The position numbers were made by a program, and so were the translations under genes. A DNA stretch of 17,427 nt from NCBI GenBank assembly GCA_964592275.1, contig CAZQDJ010000023.1, positions 1 to 17,427 on the forward strand, written 5' to 3'. A model generated the notes under the pieces. That model did not search any database. It was given only the letters and a program-made list of their open reading frames with translations, and was not told where the DNA came from. The stretch's first letter is position 1, and every line of letters starts with the position of its first letter. This document shows positions 1 through 8,500 of the stretch, piece by piece. Source of the stretch: CANNBR01 sp964592275 (GTDB lineage: Bacteria > Babelota > Babeliae > Babelales > CAIQNR01).

Positions 1-31
1 CCTATCGCTGGGGATGACGGGACTTTTTTAA
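1..31. repeat. Truncated end of a dispersed intergenic repeat
   Basis: The stretch around ATGACGGGACTTTTT at the window edge is the reverse complement of the left end of the repeat at 1984-2115 (AAAAAGTCCCGTCAT). It sits just beyond the stop codon of the minus-strand hydrolase. Only one end of the element is inside the window, so its full extent is unknown. The gap of about 66 nt downstream of the hydrolase shows no clear terminator. Confidence 0.5.
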
Positions 32-66
32 TGTATCTATTAATTTTCAGATAAGTTATTAGCTAC

Positions 67-1200
67 CTATCTCAAGTTATTAAATGCACTGTTTGCGCCT
101 TCATCAGTGAATGCAGAGCGATACAGATCAACTAGTTCTTTTATTGCATTTATCACAAGTTCTGGTTCGGTATCTTGAATTCTATGGCCACTTTCTTGCG
201 CGATAATAAGTTTACTGTTAGTTGATTTGGTTGCCAAATCTTTTTGTAGCGGGAACCAGACTTCATTATTAAATTCTATTTCAGGGAGAGTCATGTGGGT
301 ATGGCAGAGATGATTATAGAAAAACCCTCTTCCATTACCAATAACAATGAGAGGTTTGTTTGCAAGATGATTTTCTAATCCTGCAAGTTGAGAACCGCTA
401 TCTCCGTAATGTGCAATTTCTTGTGAGGTGGTTCTGAAGGTTGAGGGGGCAAGCAGGCGCGCGAGCATGGCTGGGGTTACTTCATATTGAGCTTTGCCGG
501 TTTGCGCATAGAAAGAACTTAAATAAAGCCTTTGGAGACCGGTTATTTCTGCTATCTTTTCTCCAAGATGAGAATTCGTAAGTCGTAAAAATGCTCGTTG
601 TAAAAATGGCTCGTATGGTTGATGGTTTTTTTCTGTAGTGTCGATCATGGTGAATCCTGTCATACAGCGTTTAAATGCAAGGTGATGTTCAGCTATTTTT
701 TTTGTAGTGTCTGCATGTCCCGCATCTACTAATACTAATCCAAAAACATCATCTGGATACGTGTTGGCGTATAATTGCCCAATGCCTCCGCCAAGTGAGT
801 GGCCGACCATGATGTAGGGTTTTGGAACATTAGCATTTGTAAGGAGTGTATGAAGTTCATGGACCATGTTTACTGCAGTACGAGGGAGCGGGCTTTCTTC
901 GCTCCAACCTTGTCCAGCTCTATCATAAGCATAAACGCTACTAAATTTTGCAGTTTCATCAGTAACCGTAAACCACATGGCAGAAAAACTACCGGTGCCA
1001 GCATCTAGAATAACCGATGGTAAGCCTTTTCCTTTTTGTATGATGTGCATTTTGTGTCCATCAACAGGTATTAATTGCCCAGGTGCAGGGTAATTTTTTT
1101 TATCTTGGTACGTACCAATTGCTTGGTACAAGTAACCGGCAATTGAGAGTGCTAGGATGAGACTGATGAGGGTGAGAAGTGTACTACGAATTAATGACAT
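67..1200 (-). CDS. Membrane-anchored alpha/beta hydrolase
   Basis: The 377-aa protein has an alpha/beta-hydrolase fold. Its nucleophile elbow GHSLGGG puts the catalytic Ser at about residue 135, and a C-terminal SGHRIQ supplies the catalytic His at about 339. The strand LVLVDAGH and the helix after the His (PELVINAIKELV) fit the family. The acid residue is not obvious: the usual strand-7 Asp position reads VIGNGRG, so a Glu in the following segment may serve. Residues about 7-26 form one hydrophobic helix, so the enzyme is probably anchored to the inner membrane with its catalytic domain outside the cytoplasm. I chose the start at 1200 because AAAGGA lies about 8 nt upstream and the helix begins right there; an in-frame ATG at 1272 would add 24 polar residues. 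It is divergent from the Maf-like gene. The substrate cannot be predicted; an esterase or lipase-like role is a guess. Confidence 0.8.
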   Translation of the reverse strand: MSLIRSTLLTLISLILALSIAGYLYQAIGTYQDKKNYPAPGQLIPVDGHKMHIIQKGKGLPSVILDAGTGSFSAMWFTVTDETAKFSSVYAYDRAGQGWSEESPLPRTAVNMVHELHTLLTNANVPKPYIMVGHSLGGGIGQLYANTYPDDVFGLVLVDAGHADTTKKIAEHHLAFKRCMTGFTMIDTTEKNHQPYEPFLQRAFLRLTNSHLGEKIAEITGLQRLYLSSFYAQTGKAQYEVTPAMLARLLAPSTFRTTSQEIAHYGDSGSQLAGLENHLANKPLIVIGNGRGFFYNHLCHTHMTLPEIEFNNEVWFPLQKDLATKSTNSKLIIAQESGHRIQDTEPELVINAIKELVDLYRSAFTDEGANSAFNNLR

Positions 1201-1264
1201 GCGGGGATTCCTTTTTACTAAAATAGAGACATTTGAAGTATCAGGATGATTTAAAAATGCCTGT

Positions 1265-1300
1265 TGATACAATGGTTGTTCTTTGTTTTTTTAAAAAAGG
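1265..1300 (+). promoter_or_regulatory. Probable extended -10 and RBS of the maf-like gene
   Basis: TGATACAAT at 1265-1273 fits an extended -10 (TGn followed by TACAAT). It lies 35 nt before the ATG at 1308, and AAAAAAGG at 1293-1300 is a well-spaced ribosome binding site. No convincing -35 is seen. The 107-bp gap to the divergent hydrolase start (1200) must serve both genes. Confidence 0.35.
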
Positions 1301-1307
1301 ATTTTGT

Positions 1308-1928
1308 ATGTCAAAAATTTTATATCTCGCCTCAACCTCTCGTGTGCGCCAAGTATTGTTGCAAGAAGCTCGTATTCCTTTTGAATGCATAGGTCACGGT
1401 GCTGATGAAGAGGCAGCTGATCGTTCATTGCCGTTTCTTGAACTTTTGCAACAAATTGCGCGTGATAAAATGGATCATGCATTGTTGCAACCAGGCACGC
1501 ATGAAGGGCAAGAAGTTTTTGTTCTGTCGGCTGATTCTATGGGATACGATGCGCAAGGAGTTGTGCATGGTAAGCCAAAAGATCGTGAAGATGCTCTTCG
1601 AAAAATAAAATCACTGAAAGAAAAATCAACGACTGCAACCGCGTACTGTCTTGATAAAAAAAGATGGGATGGGAGTGTTTGGGTAGTGGTAGAACGTTGT
1701 GAAAGGGTAGTTGAATCACAATGCCGGTTTGTGGTTCCCGATCAATGGGTTGATAGGTATTTAGAACATTCGTGGGCGATGACTGCTGCTGGTGCGATAG
1801 CGGTTGAATTTTATGGCACTCAATTTCTTGAATGGGTTGATGGGTCGTATAGTGCTGTGATGGGACTACCGATGTTTGAACTCAGAGAGGACCTTGAAAA
1901 ACTTTGGTTTTTCGATTCATTGATTTGA
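1308..1928 (+). CDS. maf: Maf/HAM1-like nucleotide pyrophosphatase
   Basis: The 206-aa protein begins SKILYLASTSRVRQVLL, matching the Maf N-terminal motif (LASxSxRRxxLL). It also has ADSMG (about residues 75-79) in place of the catalytic ADT region, and HGKPKDREDALRKIKSL matching the KPxxxxxAxxxLxxL element. The C-terminal DGSYSAVMGLP (about 178-188) matches the family's GSYxNVxGLP. Maf proteins hydrolyse non-canonical or excess nucleoside triphosphates such as dTTP/UTP or modified bases to the monophosphate plus pyrophosphate, and several are linked to control of division. Some positions diverge: the usual HxVxT after the central helix reads TTATAYC and the AGxYGIQG loop is altered, so specificity may differ from E. 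coli YhdE/YceF. The start at 1308 has a good SD; upstream in-frame ATGs at 1233 and later lack one. It appears monocistronic. Confidence 0.8.
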   Translation: MSKILYLASTSRVRQVLLQEARIPFECIGHGADEEAADRSLPFLELLQQIARDKMDHALLQPGTHEGQEVFVLSADSMGYDAQGVVHGKPKDREDALRKIKSLKEKSTTATAYCLDKKRWDGSVWVVVERCERVVESQCRFVVPDQWVDRYLEHSWAMTAAGAIAVEFYGTQFLEWVDGSYSAVMGLPMFELREDLEKLWFFDSLI

Positions 1929-1983
1929 AAACAAGACCGTTCTTTTTTGCATTTAGTATCTAGCTTAGAGAGAAAAATATTTG

Positions 1984-2115
1984 GTAAATAAAAAGTCCCG
2001 TCATACCCAGAGAACGGTAGTCGCAGTAGTGTCGAAGATCGCGCCATAGCTCTGAAAGAGCGCCGGCGGACGGCACTAGCTAGACGGAGTGAACGTACGG
2101 GTACCCAGGCGTAAC
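1984..2115 (+). repeat. Dispersed palindromic repeat, copy 1
   Basis: It begins GTAAATAAAAA, followed by GTCCCGTCATACCCAGAG and AGTCGCAG, and ends with AGACGGAGTGAACGTACGGG and TACCCAGG. The same order of elements occurs at 13144-13267 (GTAAATAAAAA, TCCTCGTCGTCC, AGTCGCAG, AGACGAAGCGAGTG, GGATCCAGG) with a different central segment. This points to one family with conserved ends and a variable core. Confidence 0.55.
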
Positions 2116-2239
2116 AAAAAAAAATCATAATAAATTGTAGAGTTTGATCTTTTCTTGTTCTTTGAAACACGACGCAAGTGTGCGCTGTGCGCGGAGCATT
2201 TATGGGGTGCTTGCACACCCCCTAAAAACCCGTGCACAA

Positions 2240-2281
2240 ACATGCTGTTTGATTGCTTTTATACGAATATGGCCCGGAAAG
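2240..2281. repeat. Dispersed repeat module, copy 1
   Basis: CATGCTGTTTGATTGC, then ACGAATAT and CCCGGAA, recur in the same order and orientation at 13098-13133. The two copies differ by a few inserted bases. The surrounding sequences are unrelated apart from other repeat modules. Confidence 0.5.
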
Positions 2282-2527
2282 CCTTCGAAGTTTTAGCGAA
2301 AGTATAAGAGCTTCCTTTTGCTCTTGCCGACTACGCGGCACTCGCAGGCTGATATTCTGACAAAGATTTTTTCTTTATAAATGACATAAGGTATCTTTTT
2401 TATATCATTATGTGTCATTGCGAGCTTGCGTGGCAATCCCTCCGTCTTGGTGCTGCCCGCATAGGGCACAAAAGACTTTAACCGTAAAAAAAGACTCTTG
2501 CGCAAAAGAATAAAAATTTGGGGAATC

Positions 2528-2558
2528 AAAAAAGGGGCACTGACGTACCCCTTTTTTT
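2528..2558 (-). terminator. Rho-independent terminator of the hspR-side unit
   Basis: An AAAAAAGGGG / CCCCTTTTTT stem with a 10-nt loop begins at the stop codon of the 2557-3003 gene. Both strands carry a T-run, so it could also work in the opposite direction. Confidence 0.75.
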
Positions 2559-3003
2559 AATTAAGTGCCGCTTTTTTATGCGGCTTCCAATTTTTTAAAA
2601 GTTCTTTGAAAAGTACTTCTTGAGGATTTTCCTGCGGATGTGATTCAAGGCGATGAGAAGCTCTTTCCACGCTTGATTGTACCATGGAAGAGTCGCATAT
2701 ATTACCATCGATATGATCGAGTGCGGGCATCAATTTTTTTTCGGCGATGTTTTTGAGCGCTTGTTCATTGATCGCTTCTTGCAACAAACTTTCAAGGAGG
2801 GTTAAGAAATCAACTACGCTGTACTGCAACTCTTCGTTGGTAGTAAGAGCTTTGTTTTTTAAAGCTTGTTGCATTTCTTCCTTAAGACCTTTATGCAGGG
2901 CTTGTACGATGAGCTTTTTTAGTCGTTCAGGCTCGTTTTCCAACAGCCATTGCATGAGATAAAGCAGCTCGTAAGAAATAGTTAGTTGGTTATTGGTTAT
3001 CAT
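2557..3003 (-). CDS. Small acidic/helical protein of unknown function
   Basis: I do not recognise this 148-aa protein. It is mostly predicted helix, rich in Leu, Glu, Lys and Gln, with no signal peptide or membrane segment, so it is probably cytosolic. The N-terminal half (YELLYLMQWLLENEPERLKK) looks amphipathic; the C-terminal half ends basic (WKPHKKAAL). The start is well supported: GAGGAGGT lies about 8 nt upstream of the ATG at 3003. It follows the HspR-like gene by 86 bp on the same strand with no terminator between them, and the hairpin terminator sits directly at its stop. It is therefore probably cotranscribed with hspR and could act in the stress response, but that is inference from position alone. 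Confidence 0.65.
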   Translation of the reverse strand: MITNNQLTISYELLYLMQWLLENEPERLKKLIVQALHKGLKEEMQQALKNKALTTNEELQYSVVDFLTLLESLLQEAINEQALKNIAEKKLMPALDHIDGNICDSSMVQSSVERASHRLESHPQENPQEVLFKELLKNWKPHKKAALN

Positions 3004-3089
3004 AATAGTACCTCCTCATCTTTGCTTTGCTTATGTTTTTTCTGGCGGTGCAGGGTTTTACGATTACTCCTCCCTGAATGTACCATCAG

Positions 3090-3542
3090 TTATTCTTCGT
3101 AATCTATATCCCAGTTAAATTCTGTTTGTTCTTCTGCTGACTCTTCAGTCGGTTTAACTTGGGAGGAAAGTGTACTTTTAGTTTTTATTTTCGCAAGTTG
3201 TTGCACGCTCTCTTGAATAACTTTTTTCTGCAGAGTCTCTTCTTTTTGTAGCTCGTCACTTGTTTGGTCGAAAATGCGATTCATATCTTTTTGCATCTTT
3301 TTAATCTGTTTTTGGAGCTTGAGGACCATTTGGACCCCTGCAAGATTAATGCCAAGCTTATGAGTGAGGTAGATAATTTGTTCAAGCCTATCGACATCTT
3401 CTTCAGAAAAAAGGCGGGTATTCCCTTCAGAGCGCTTTGGAGAAAGGAGACCTTCCCGTTCGTAGAGCCTAATAGTCTGTTGGTGGACAGAAAACATCTT
3501 GGCCACTGCAGATATCGAGAAAAATCCTTTGCTTCGTTTCAT
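3090..3542 (-). CDS. hspR: HspR-like MerR-family heat-shock regulator
   Basis: The 150-aa protein (counted from 3542) has a MerR-type winged helix at about residues 8-75. FSISAVAKMFSVHQQTIRLY is followed by EREGLLSPKRSEGNTRLFSE and GINLAGVQMVLKL, the pattern of HspR rather than metal-sensing MerR proteins. In other bacteria HspR represses dnaK and related chaperone genes by binding HAIR inverted repeats, with DnaK as corepressor. After the HTH come a coiled coil (about 75-115) and an acidic, low-complexity tail ending DIDYEE. I chose 3542 because AGGA is well spaced upstream and the protein then begins just before the HTH; ATGs at 3578 and 3608 are possible. The 3608 one is unlikely if the -10 at 3617-3622 is right, since transcription would begin at about that base. 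It lies downstream of ychF and upstream of a small unknown gene. Confidence 0.82.
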   Translation of the reverse strand: MKRSKGFFSISAVAKMFSVHQQTIRLYEREGLLSPKRSEGNTRLFSEEDVDRLEQIIYLTHKLGINLAGVQMVLKLQKQIKKMQKDMNRIFDQTSDELQKEETLQKKVIQESVQQLAKIKTKSTLSSQVKPTEESAEEQTEFNWDIDYEE

Positions 3543-3616
3543 GCTTTTTCCTGGAAAAAATTCTGCCTCTTGTTCCATTTCTGTGCTTTCTTTTTTACCG
3601 ATACACATCGTTTTCT

Positions 3617-3625
3617 AGTGTAACA
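3617..3625 (-). promoter_or_regulatory. Probable extended -10 for hspR
   Basis: On the minus strand TGTTACACT fits TGn plus TACACT. It overlaps the short palindrome GTGTAACAC. No good -35 is found at 16-18 bp, consistent with an extended -10 promoter. It lies in the 160-bp gap between ychF and hspR, so hspR may be transcribed independently of ychF. Confidence 0.35.
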
Positions 3626-3701
3626 CAGTTTTTTTGACAAAGCATTTCAGCCTCTAAAGCTAAAAAGAAAGAACTTTTAAGAGTAAAAATAAGCTCCTTG
3701 T

Positions 3702-4799
3702 TTAAACGTTGAACTTAATATGGAGCCAATCGCCATCTTGTACTAAGTAACTTTGCCCTTCAGTGCGCATTTTGCCTGCATCTTTAATGGCAGCTTCAGT
3801 TTTATACTGAGCAAGGTCCTTGTAATTAAAAATTTCAGCGCAAATGAATCCGCGTTCAAGGTCAGAGTGGATTTCTCCAGCAGCTTGACGAACCGTTTGA
3901 CCTTTACGTAATGGCCAGGCATGTGCCTCTTTTGGACCGACCGTAAAAAAGGTAATGAGATTTAGTTCTTGGTATGCACGAGCGATAATGGTTTCAAGGC
4001 CACGTGATTTCATGCCAAGCATTTCCATGAGTTCGGTGCGTTCGCTGTTTTCAAGTTGAGTAAGTTCATATTCGGTGCGCGCGCAGATAGGGATAACTCG
4101 TTCTTGGCCGAATTTTTTTACCAACGCTTGATAAGCGCTATTTTTAAGATAAGCGTCTTCCATAAAATCCTGTTCAGCCAAGTTAGCAATAACTAAGAAT
4201 TTTTTTGCTGTTAAAAGAGGAAGCATTTCTACTCCTGCGCTTTCAAAGAGTTCACGAATTTTGTCGATATCTTGTCTGTTGAGTGCTTCAGAAATTTGGG
4301 TAAGTACTGCTTGTTCTCTTTCAAGAGCTTTTTTTTCAGCAGGTTTGTTTTGCACAGCTTTAAATGAAGAGGTGATTTTTGCTTGGCGTTTTTCAATAGA
4401 ATCGATGTCTTTTAGCCCGAGTTCAGAAACGATGATGTCAAAATGGTCAAGGGGGTCAACAGCTCCATCTGCAGATTCAAAGCAACGGACAACGTGTAAA
4501 ATAAGTCCCACTTCTCGGATATGGCTTAAAAATTGGTTGCCAAGACCTTCTCCTTGTGAAGCTCCTTTTACCAGTCCAGCAATATCAACAAAAGAAACGG
4601 TAGCAGGTATAAATTTTTGAGATCCGTATGCTTTTGCCATTTCATCAAGGCGATGATCGGGAACTTCGGTCATAGCGTTATGGGGATCGATAGTACAAAA
4701 AGGATAGTTTTCTGCGGGTACTTGGGAGTTGGTCAGTGCGTTAAAAAGGGTTGATTTACCGACGTTGGGAAGACCAACTAAACCTGCTTTAATACTCAT
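3702..4799 (-). CDS. ychF: YchF/OLA1-type P-loop ATPase
   Basis: The 365-aa protein has the usual length and full family architecture. The G1 P-loop GLPNVGKST is at residues 9-17 and the G3 motif DIAGLVKGAS starts at about 72. The NxxE specificity motif (NLAE, about 208-211) replaces the NKxD of true GTPases and is the hallmark of ATP preference. The central coiled-coil insertion is at about 130-180 and the TGS domain at about 279-365 (FFTVGPKEAHAW to DGDWLHIKF). YchF binds ribosomes and hydrolyses ATP; in other bacteria it modulates stress and antioxidant responses and translation. The family's conserved Cys in YPFCTIDP (about 35) is present. The start at 4799 has AAAGG about 11 nt upstream. 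In many genomes ychF sits by pth; here no pth is adjacent. Confidence 0.95.
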   Translation of the reverse strand: MSIKAGLVGLPNVGKSTLFNALTNSQVPAENYPFCTIDPHNAMTEVPDHRLDEMAKAYGSQKFIPATVSFVDIAGLVKGASQGEGLGNQFLSHIREVGLILHVVRCFESADGAVDPLDHFDIIVSELGLKDIDSIEKRQAKITSSFKAVQNKPAEKKALEREQAVLTQISEALNRQDIDKIRELFESAGVEMLPLLTAKKFLVIANLAEQDFMEDAYLKNSAYQALVKKFGQERVIPICARTEYELTQLENSERTELMEMLGMKSRGLETIIARAYQELNLITFFTVGPKEAHAWPLRKGQTVRQAAGEIHSDLERGFICAEIFNYKDLAQYKTEAAIKDAGKMRTEGQSYLVQDGDWLHIKFNV

Positions 4800-4810
4800 C
4801 AGATAGATAC

Positions 4811-4822
4811 CTTTAGCTAAAG
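4811..4822. promoter_or_regulatory. Perfect palindrome CTTTAGCTAAAG in the ychF leader
   Basis: A perfect 12-bp palindrome whose minus-strand half contains the AAAGG used as the ychF ribosome binding site. It may be an operator or an RBS-masking hairpin, or chance in AT-rich DNA. The remaining gap to 4961 holds no other clear element. Confidence 0.25.
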
Positions 4823-4961
4823 ATTTTTGAAAAAATGCTTATGAACAAGCCTACCAGGTCGTTCATGGTATCGCAAATTGCATTAGATCTTGGCACAGAG
4901 GTAACCAGGGGTGTAGGATCAAATAAGTTTTTAACATTTTTATCATAGAAAGGAGTTCGCT

Positions 4962-5186
4962 ATGGATGCACACTCAATGAAAATTATCGGGGCTGTAGTT
5001 CGCTTAGTAACTGCAACTGCGGCATTGTGTATAGGGTTAGGGGCAATGGGCGTTAATGTAGAAGATATGCTTCACCTTGCAAGTATCAGCATGGCTGTAC
5101 GCTGTGTGGTTGGGTTGTGTGGTGCTTACAGTCTTTTTGCGTGGATTCGTTCATGTTGCGGAGACTGCGGTTCTTGCAAAAAGTAG
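4962..5186 (+). CDS. Small two-helix membrane protein, DUF378-like
   Basis: The 74-aa protein has two hydrophobic helices (about residues 8-30 and 42-62) separated by a short loop containing VNVEDML. The C-terminal tail SCCGDCGSCKK is Cys-rich. The layout with a central Asp-containing loop and VGLCGAYSLF in helix 2 resembles the DUF378 family of small membrane proteins, whose function is unknown. The RBS AAAGGAG precedes the ATG by about 8 nt. It is followed after 25 nt by a paralogue, and the pair shares one terminator, so they form an operon. The four clustered cysteines could bind metal or form disulfides; that is inference. Confidence 0.7.
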   Translation: MDAHSMKIIGAVVRLVTATAALCIGLGAMGVNVEDMLHLASISMAVRCVVGLCGAYSLFAWIRSCCGDCGSCKK

Positions 5187-5211
5187 TTTTTTAAAGAAAG
5201 AAGGTGATGGT

Positions 5212-5424
5212 ATGTACGGTCTTATTAAAAGAATTTCTTGGCTTGTCATTGCACTTGCCTGCGTGTGTGTTGGTTTAAAAGCTTGCTGCAATGTTGATAT
5301 TGCAATGATGCTGCATCTTAAGCGATTTAACCTTATGATGCGTTATCTTGTTGGCATATGTGGCGCCGGGAGCCTTGTTATGTTCTTTGTAGAGCGTTCT
5401 TTGGGCAATTGTTGCAAGAATTAA
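5212..5424 (+). CDS. Second small two-helix membrane protein, DUF378-like paralogue
   Basis: The 70-aa protein has the same plan as its upstream neighbour. Helix 1 is ISWLVIALACVCVGLKAC, followed by a NVDIAMMLHL loop (compare NVEDMLHL in the neighbour). Helix 2 is YLVGICGAGSLVMFFV, with a short tail ending GNCCKN. The start at 5212 is preferred because AAGGTGAT lies just upstream and the product then aligns end to end with the neighbour; the frame stays open upstream to an ATG at 5077, but that would overlap the neighbour. The pair looks like a tandem duplication with a conserved fold and divergent tails. A DUF378-like assignment is probable; the function is unknown. Confidence 0.7.
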   Translation: MYGLIKRISWLVIALACVCVGLKACCNVDIAMMLHLKRFNLMMRYLVGICGAGSLVMFFVERSLGNCCKN

Positions 5425-5446
5425 AATAAAACAAAGCAAAAGATTG

Positions 5447-5482
5447 TCAGCCTCTGAATTTTTACAGGGGCTGATTTTTTTT
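5447..5482 (+). terminator. Rho-independent terminator of the DUF378-like pair
   Basis: TCAGCCTCTG and CAGGGGCTGA form a 10-bp stem with one G-T wobble and an 8-nt loop, followed by eight T. Confidence 0.9.
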
Positions 5483-5506
5483 AGTTAACAAGCAGAGTGG
5501 ATACCT

Positions 5507-8500
5507 ATGAAAAAAGTACTTATGACAGTGCTGTGTGCAGGAACAGTGGTTGCAGTAAGAGCGCCAGACTTTGAAGTATTTATAGAACCGATAACTACGA
5601 GAATTGATTCAGGAAAATCTCAAGAACAACAGTTGGAAGATAAAAGGTTAGAAGAGAAAATAGCTGCAGATGTAGCACGAAAAACAGCAAGGCGAGCTCA
5701 AATAGCGAAGAAAAGAGCAGAACAAGGAATTACTGAAACTGGAGTTTATTACTCTGATGGTGGAAATAAAGACACTGTTGGAAAGGTTGTTGTGCAGTCA
5801 TCGGGTGATGTAGTTGTAGGAGAGCAAGATCCTGCAACTCTTTCTGAGGAACAAAGAGAAGCTATTAGTGCTACAGAAAAAACAAGATCATTTTTTGATG
5901 TGCCTGAAGGAAAAGAACATCCACTTTCTAGTTTAGAGTTGATTAAAGAGGAATTGGAGAAAAATGAAAGGATTCAGGAAGCAATAACGAATGAATTGCA
6001 GAAGGAAGATCTTGATCTTAACCGTAAGCAAGAGCTTGAAGAAGCCCTTTTTAGATTGCAGCAACAGAAAGAGGTTTTGATAAATGGCCAGGAGTTTTTG
6101 GCATTTTGTAAAGATAGCTCTTCGCCTGTTACTTTTACAGGTCCTGAATTAGAAAAAATTTTTACTGTTTTAGATTTGCCTTCATTGTCTGATTTGAAAG
6201 ATAAAACACCTTATGATTTAGGAGGCCTTAAGGCAGATTTAAATTCAAAAATTAAACTTGTTGCTTCAGTTAAAGAAGATGGTAGCGTGAATCGTGAAGT
6301 TGGCAATGGGGTGCCTGATGGTGTTATTAAAGAAGGATATATTATTTATGGCCATGGGCCTAAAGCGATTGTAATGAAGAGAACACAATTTTTTGATGCT
6401 CCGCTTATAGGGGATAAAAAAGAAGCTTTATCAAAATATTTAAAAGATAAGTTAGGTGAAGTTTCTAAGGCGCAGCAACAGAAAGATGTTTTTATAAATA
6501 GCCAGGAGTTTTTGGCATTTTGTAAGGCTAAGCCTTCGCCTGTTACTTTTACAGATAATGAATTAAAGGAAATTTTTACTGTTTTAGATTTGCCTTCATT
6601 ATCAAGCTTAGAATCCATGAATTTAAAAAATTTGGAAGAACTTGAAAGTGATTTAAAAAGAAAATGGGATTCTATTCAAAGGGACGAAGTTCTTTCAAAA
6701 GATAAAAAAGACGCTTTATCAACATATTTAAAAAATAGGTTAGATAAAGTTTCTAAATTGGCGGAAGAAGAATTAAACGATCATAAAGCCTTTAAAAAAG
6801 ATCAAGAAGGAATGAATCTTGAAAAAAAGAAAAATTATTTTGATGAGAGAAAAGATACCATTAATATTATGGTTGAAGAGCTTTTAAATTCAATTGTTAA
6901 CAGGAAAGGAATTGATACACAAATTGCTGATATTAACCTGATGATTGGGTCTTTTAAGGTAAAAGTAAATTTTTTAAAATTCGATGATGAAAAATATCCT
7001 GGAATGGAGAAAAGTTTTAATCAATTAGAAACTACTGTTGATAATGCAAGGATAGTAATCCATTTTGCTGATTTGACATTGAAAGTAAATCAAATTGAGG
7101 CCAATGATGTTATTCATATGCAAGAACTGCAAGATGAATTGAAATCTTTGAGCGAAGCTGTGTCGAAAATTTATGATGGTAAGTCTAAAAAAGAACTGCT
7201 GTCTTCAATTAAAGAACTTTCTGATAGCTTGAACGGAAGTATTAATACATTATTAACACCTGAGCAACGGCAAAAGGTTACGAAATTTTTTGATTTAAAA
7301 GCGCAAGCAACTCAAGCAATTGAAGATGGCAATGTTATTCGTATGCAAGAACTACAAGATGATCTGAGAGATTTTTACGAAGTTGTGTCGAAAATTTATG
7401 ATGGTAAGTCTAAAAAAGAACTGCTGTCTTCAATTAAAGAACTTTCTGATAGCTTGAACGGAAGTATTAATACATTATTAACACCTGAGCAACGGCAAAA
7501 GGTTACGAAATTTTTTGATTTAAAAGCGCAAGCAACTCAAGCAATTGAAGATGGCAATGTTATTCGTATGCAAGAACTACAAGATGATCTGAGAGATTTT
7601 TACGAAGCTACATTGAGAGCTTTTGATGGTACTTCTTTTTTGCAAGATGTGCGTTATTCAATAAATGAGCTTCTAGGAGAAATAAAAGAAAAGGCTCAAT
7701 CATTTACGAGTGTTACAACAAATAAGAAGAGTTTTGTTGAGCGGGTAAAATATCGGTTTAAACGGCTGTTTGTGAGGGCTACTCTTGATCCGAGAAAGTT
7801 ACGATACAGGAGTGAGTTTGCTGTTAACAAAGCAGGCTTTGGACTTAATCTTGTTGATTTTAAAAAAGCTGCGACAGATGGTTACGTTGAAACAGTTGAA
7901 TCAGGCATAAAGACTTTTACCGATTCGTTAGCAAAAGTTAAAAGTCTTCAAAAATTAAAAGCTGATGGAAATGGTTCTCAAGGGTTGGATGAAGCACTTA
8001 CAACGTTAAGAAGTGCTATGGGTAACGTTCAAACGGTTGCGCAGGAGGTTTTTGCGCTTCAAGGAGTGGCATCATTAAAGGGCACATTGTCACTTAAAAC
8101 TGTTGAAAAATATTTAAAGACTTTTGATTTAGCACCTAATGAGGACGAGTTTCTTAGGCGGTTGCGCTGGGCTTCTGGTGCAAAACCATATAAAGAGCTA
8201 GCTGTTGGATTACTAAAAACTGTTGATAGTAAAGATGTAGGGCTCGCTATAGAGAATATTGAAAAAAATACAGAACTTAATAATAAGGAACAAGAAGAGG
8301 TTTTGAAAAACTTATATAAAACTTGGTTTAAAAGCATAGCTCGAGATGGCAAAGGTATGAAGGATATGTCTTTAGAAAATCTTTCTAATCTACGTTTGCT
8401 TGCAACGTTTAATGGTGCTTCTGCTGAGTATGTTAATGTGTTGAGAACACCACAAACGGGGCAGTATGTTCTTGATGCTTATAAAACGAGAAGTAATGTA

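Larger units (their letters stand above)
1929..2526. other. Non-coding, repeat-rich intergenic region
   Basis: Roughly 600 bp with no supportable gene. It is a patchwork of dispersed elements: the palindromic repeat at 1984-2115, a hairpin GGGGTGC/GCACACCCC near 2204-2219, a module at 2240-2281 shared with 13096-13133, and a stretch at about 2411-2472 (TGTCATTGCGAGCTTGCG and following) of the kind common as intergenic repeats in bacteria. Two short minus-strand open frames here have no protein-like composition, and I do not call them. Confidence 0.6.

Noticed and set aside
1820..2529. Open frames on the minus strand across the gap after the maf-like gene
   Set aside because: They cross the dispersed repeats and the 3' end of maf, with no SD or protein-like pattern.
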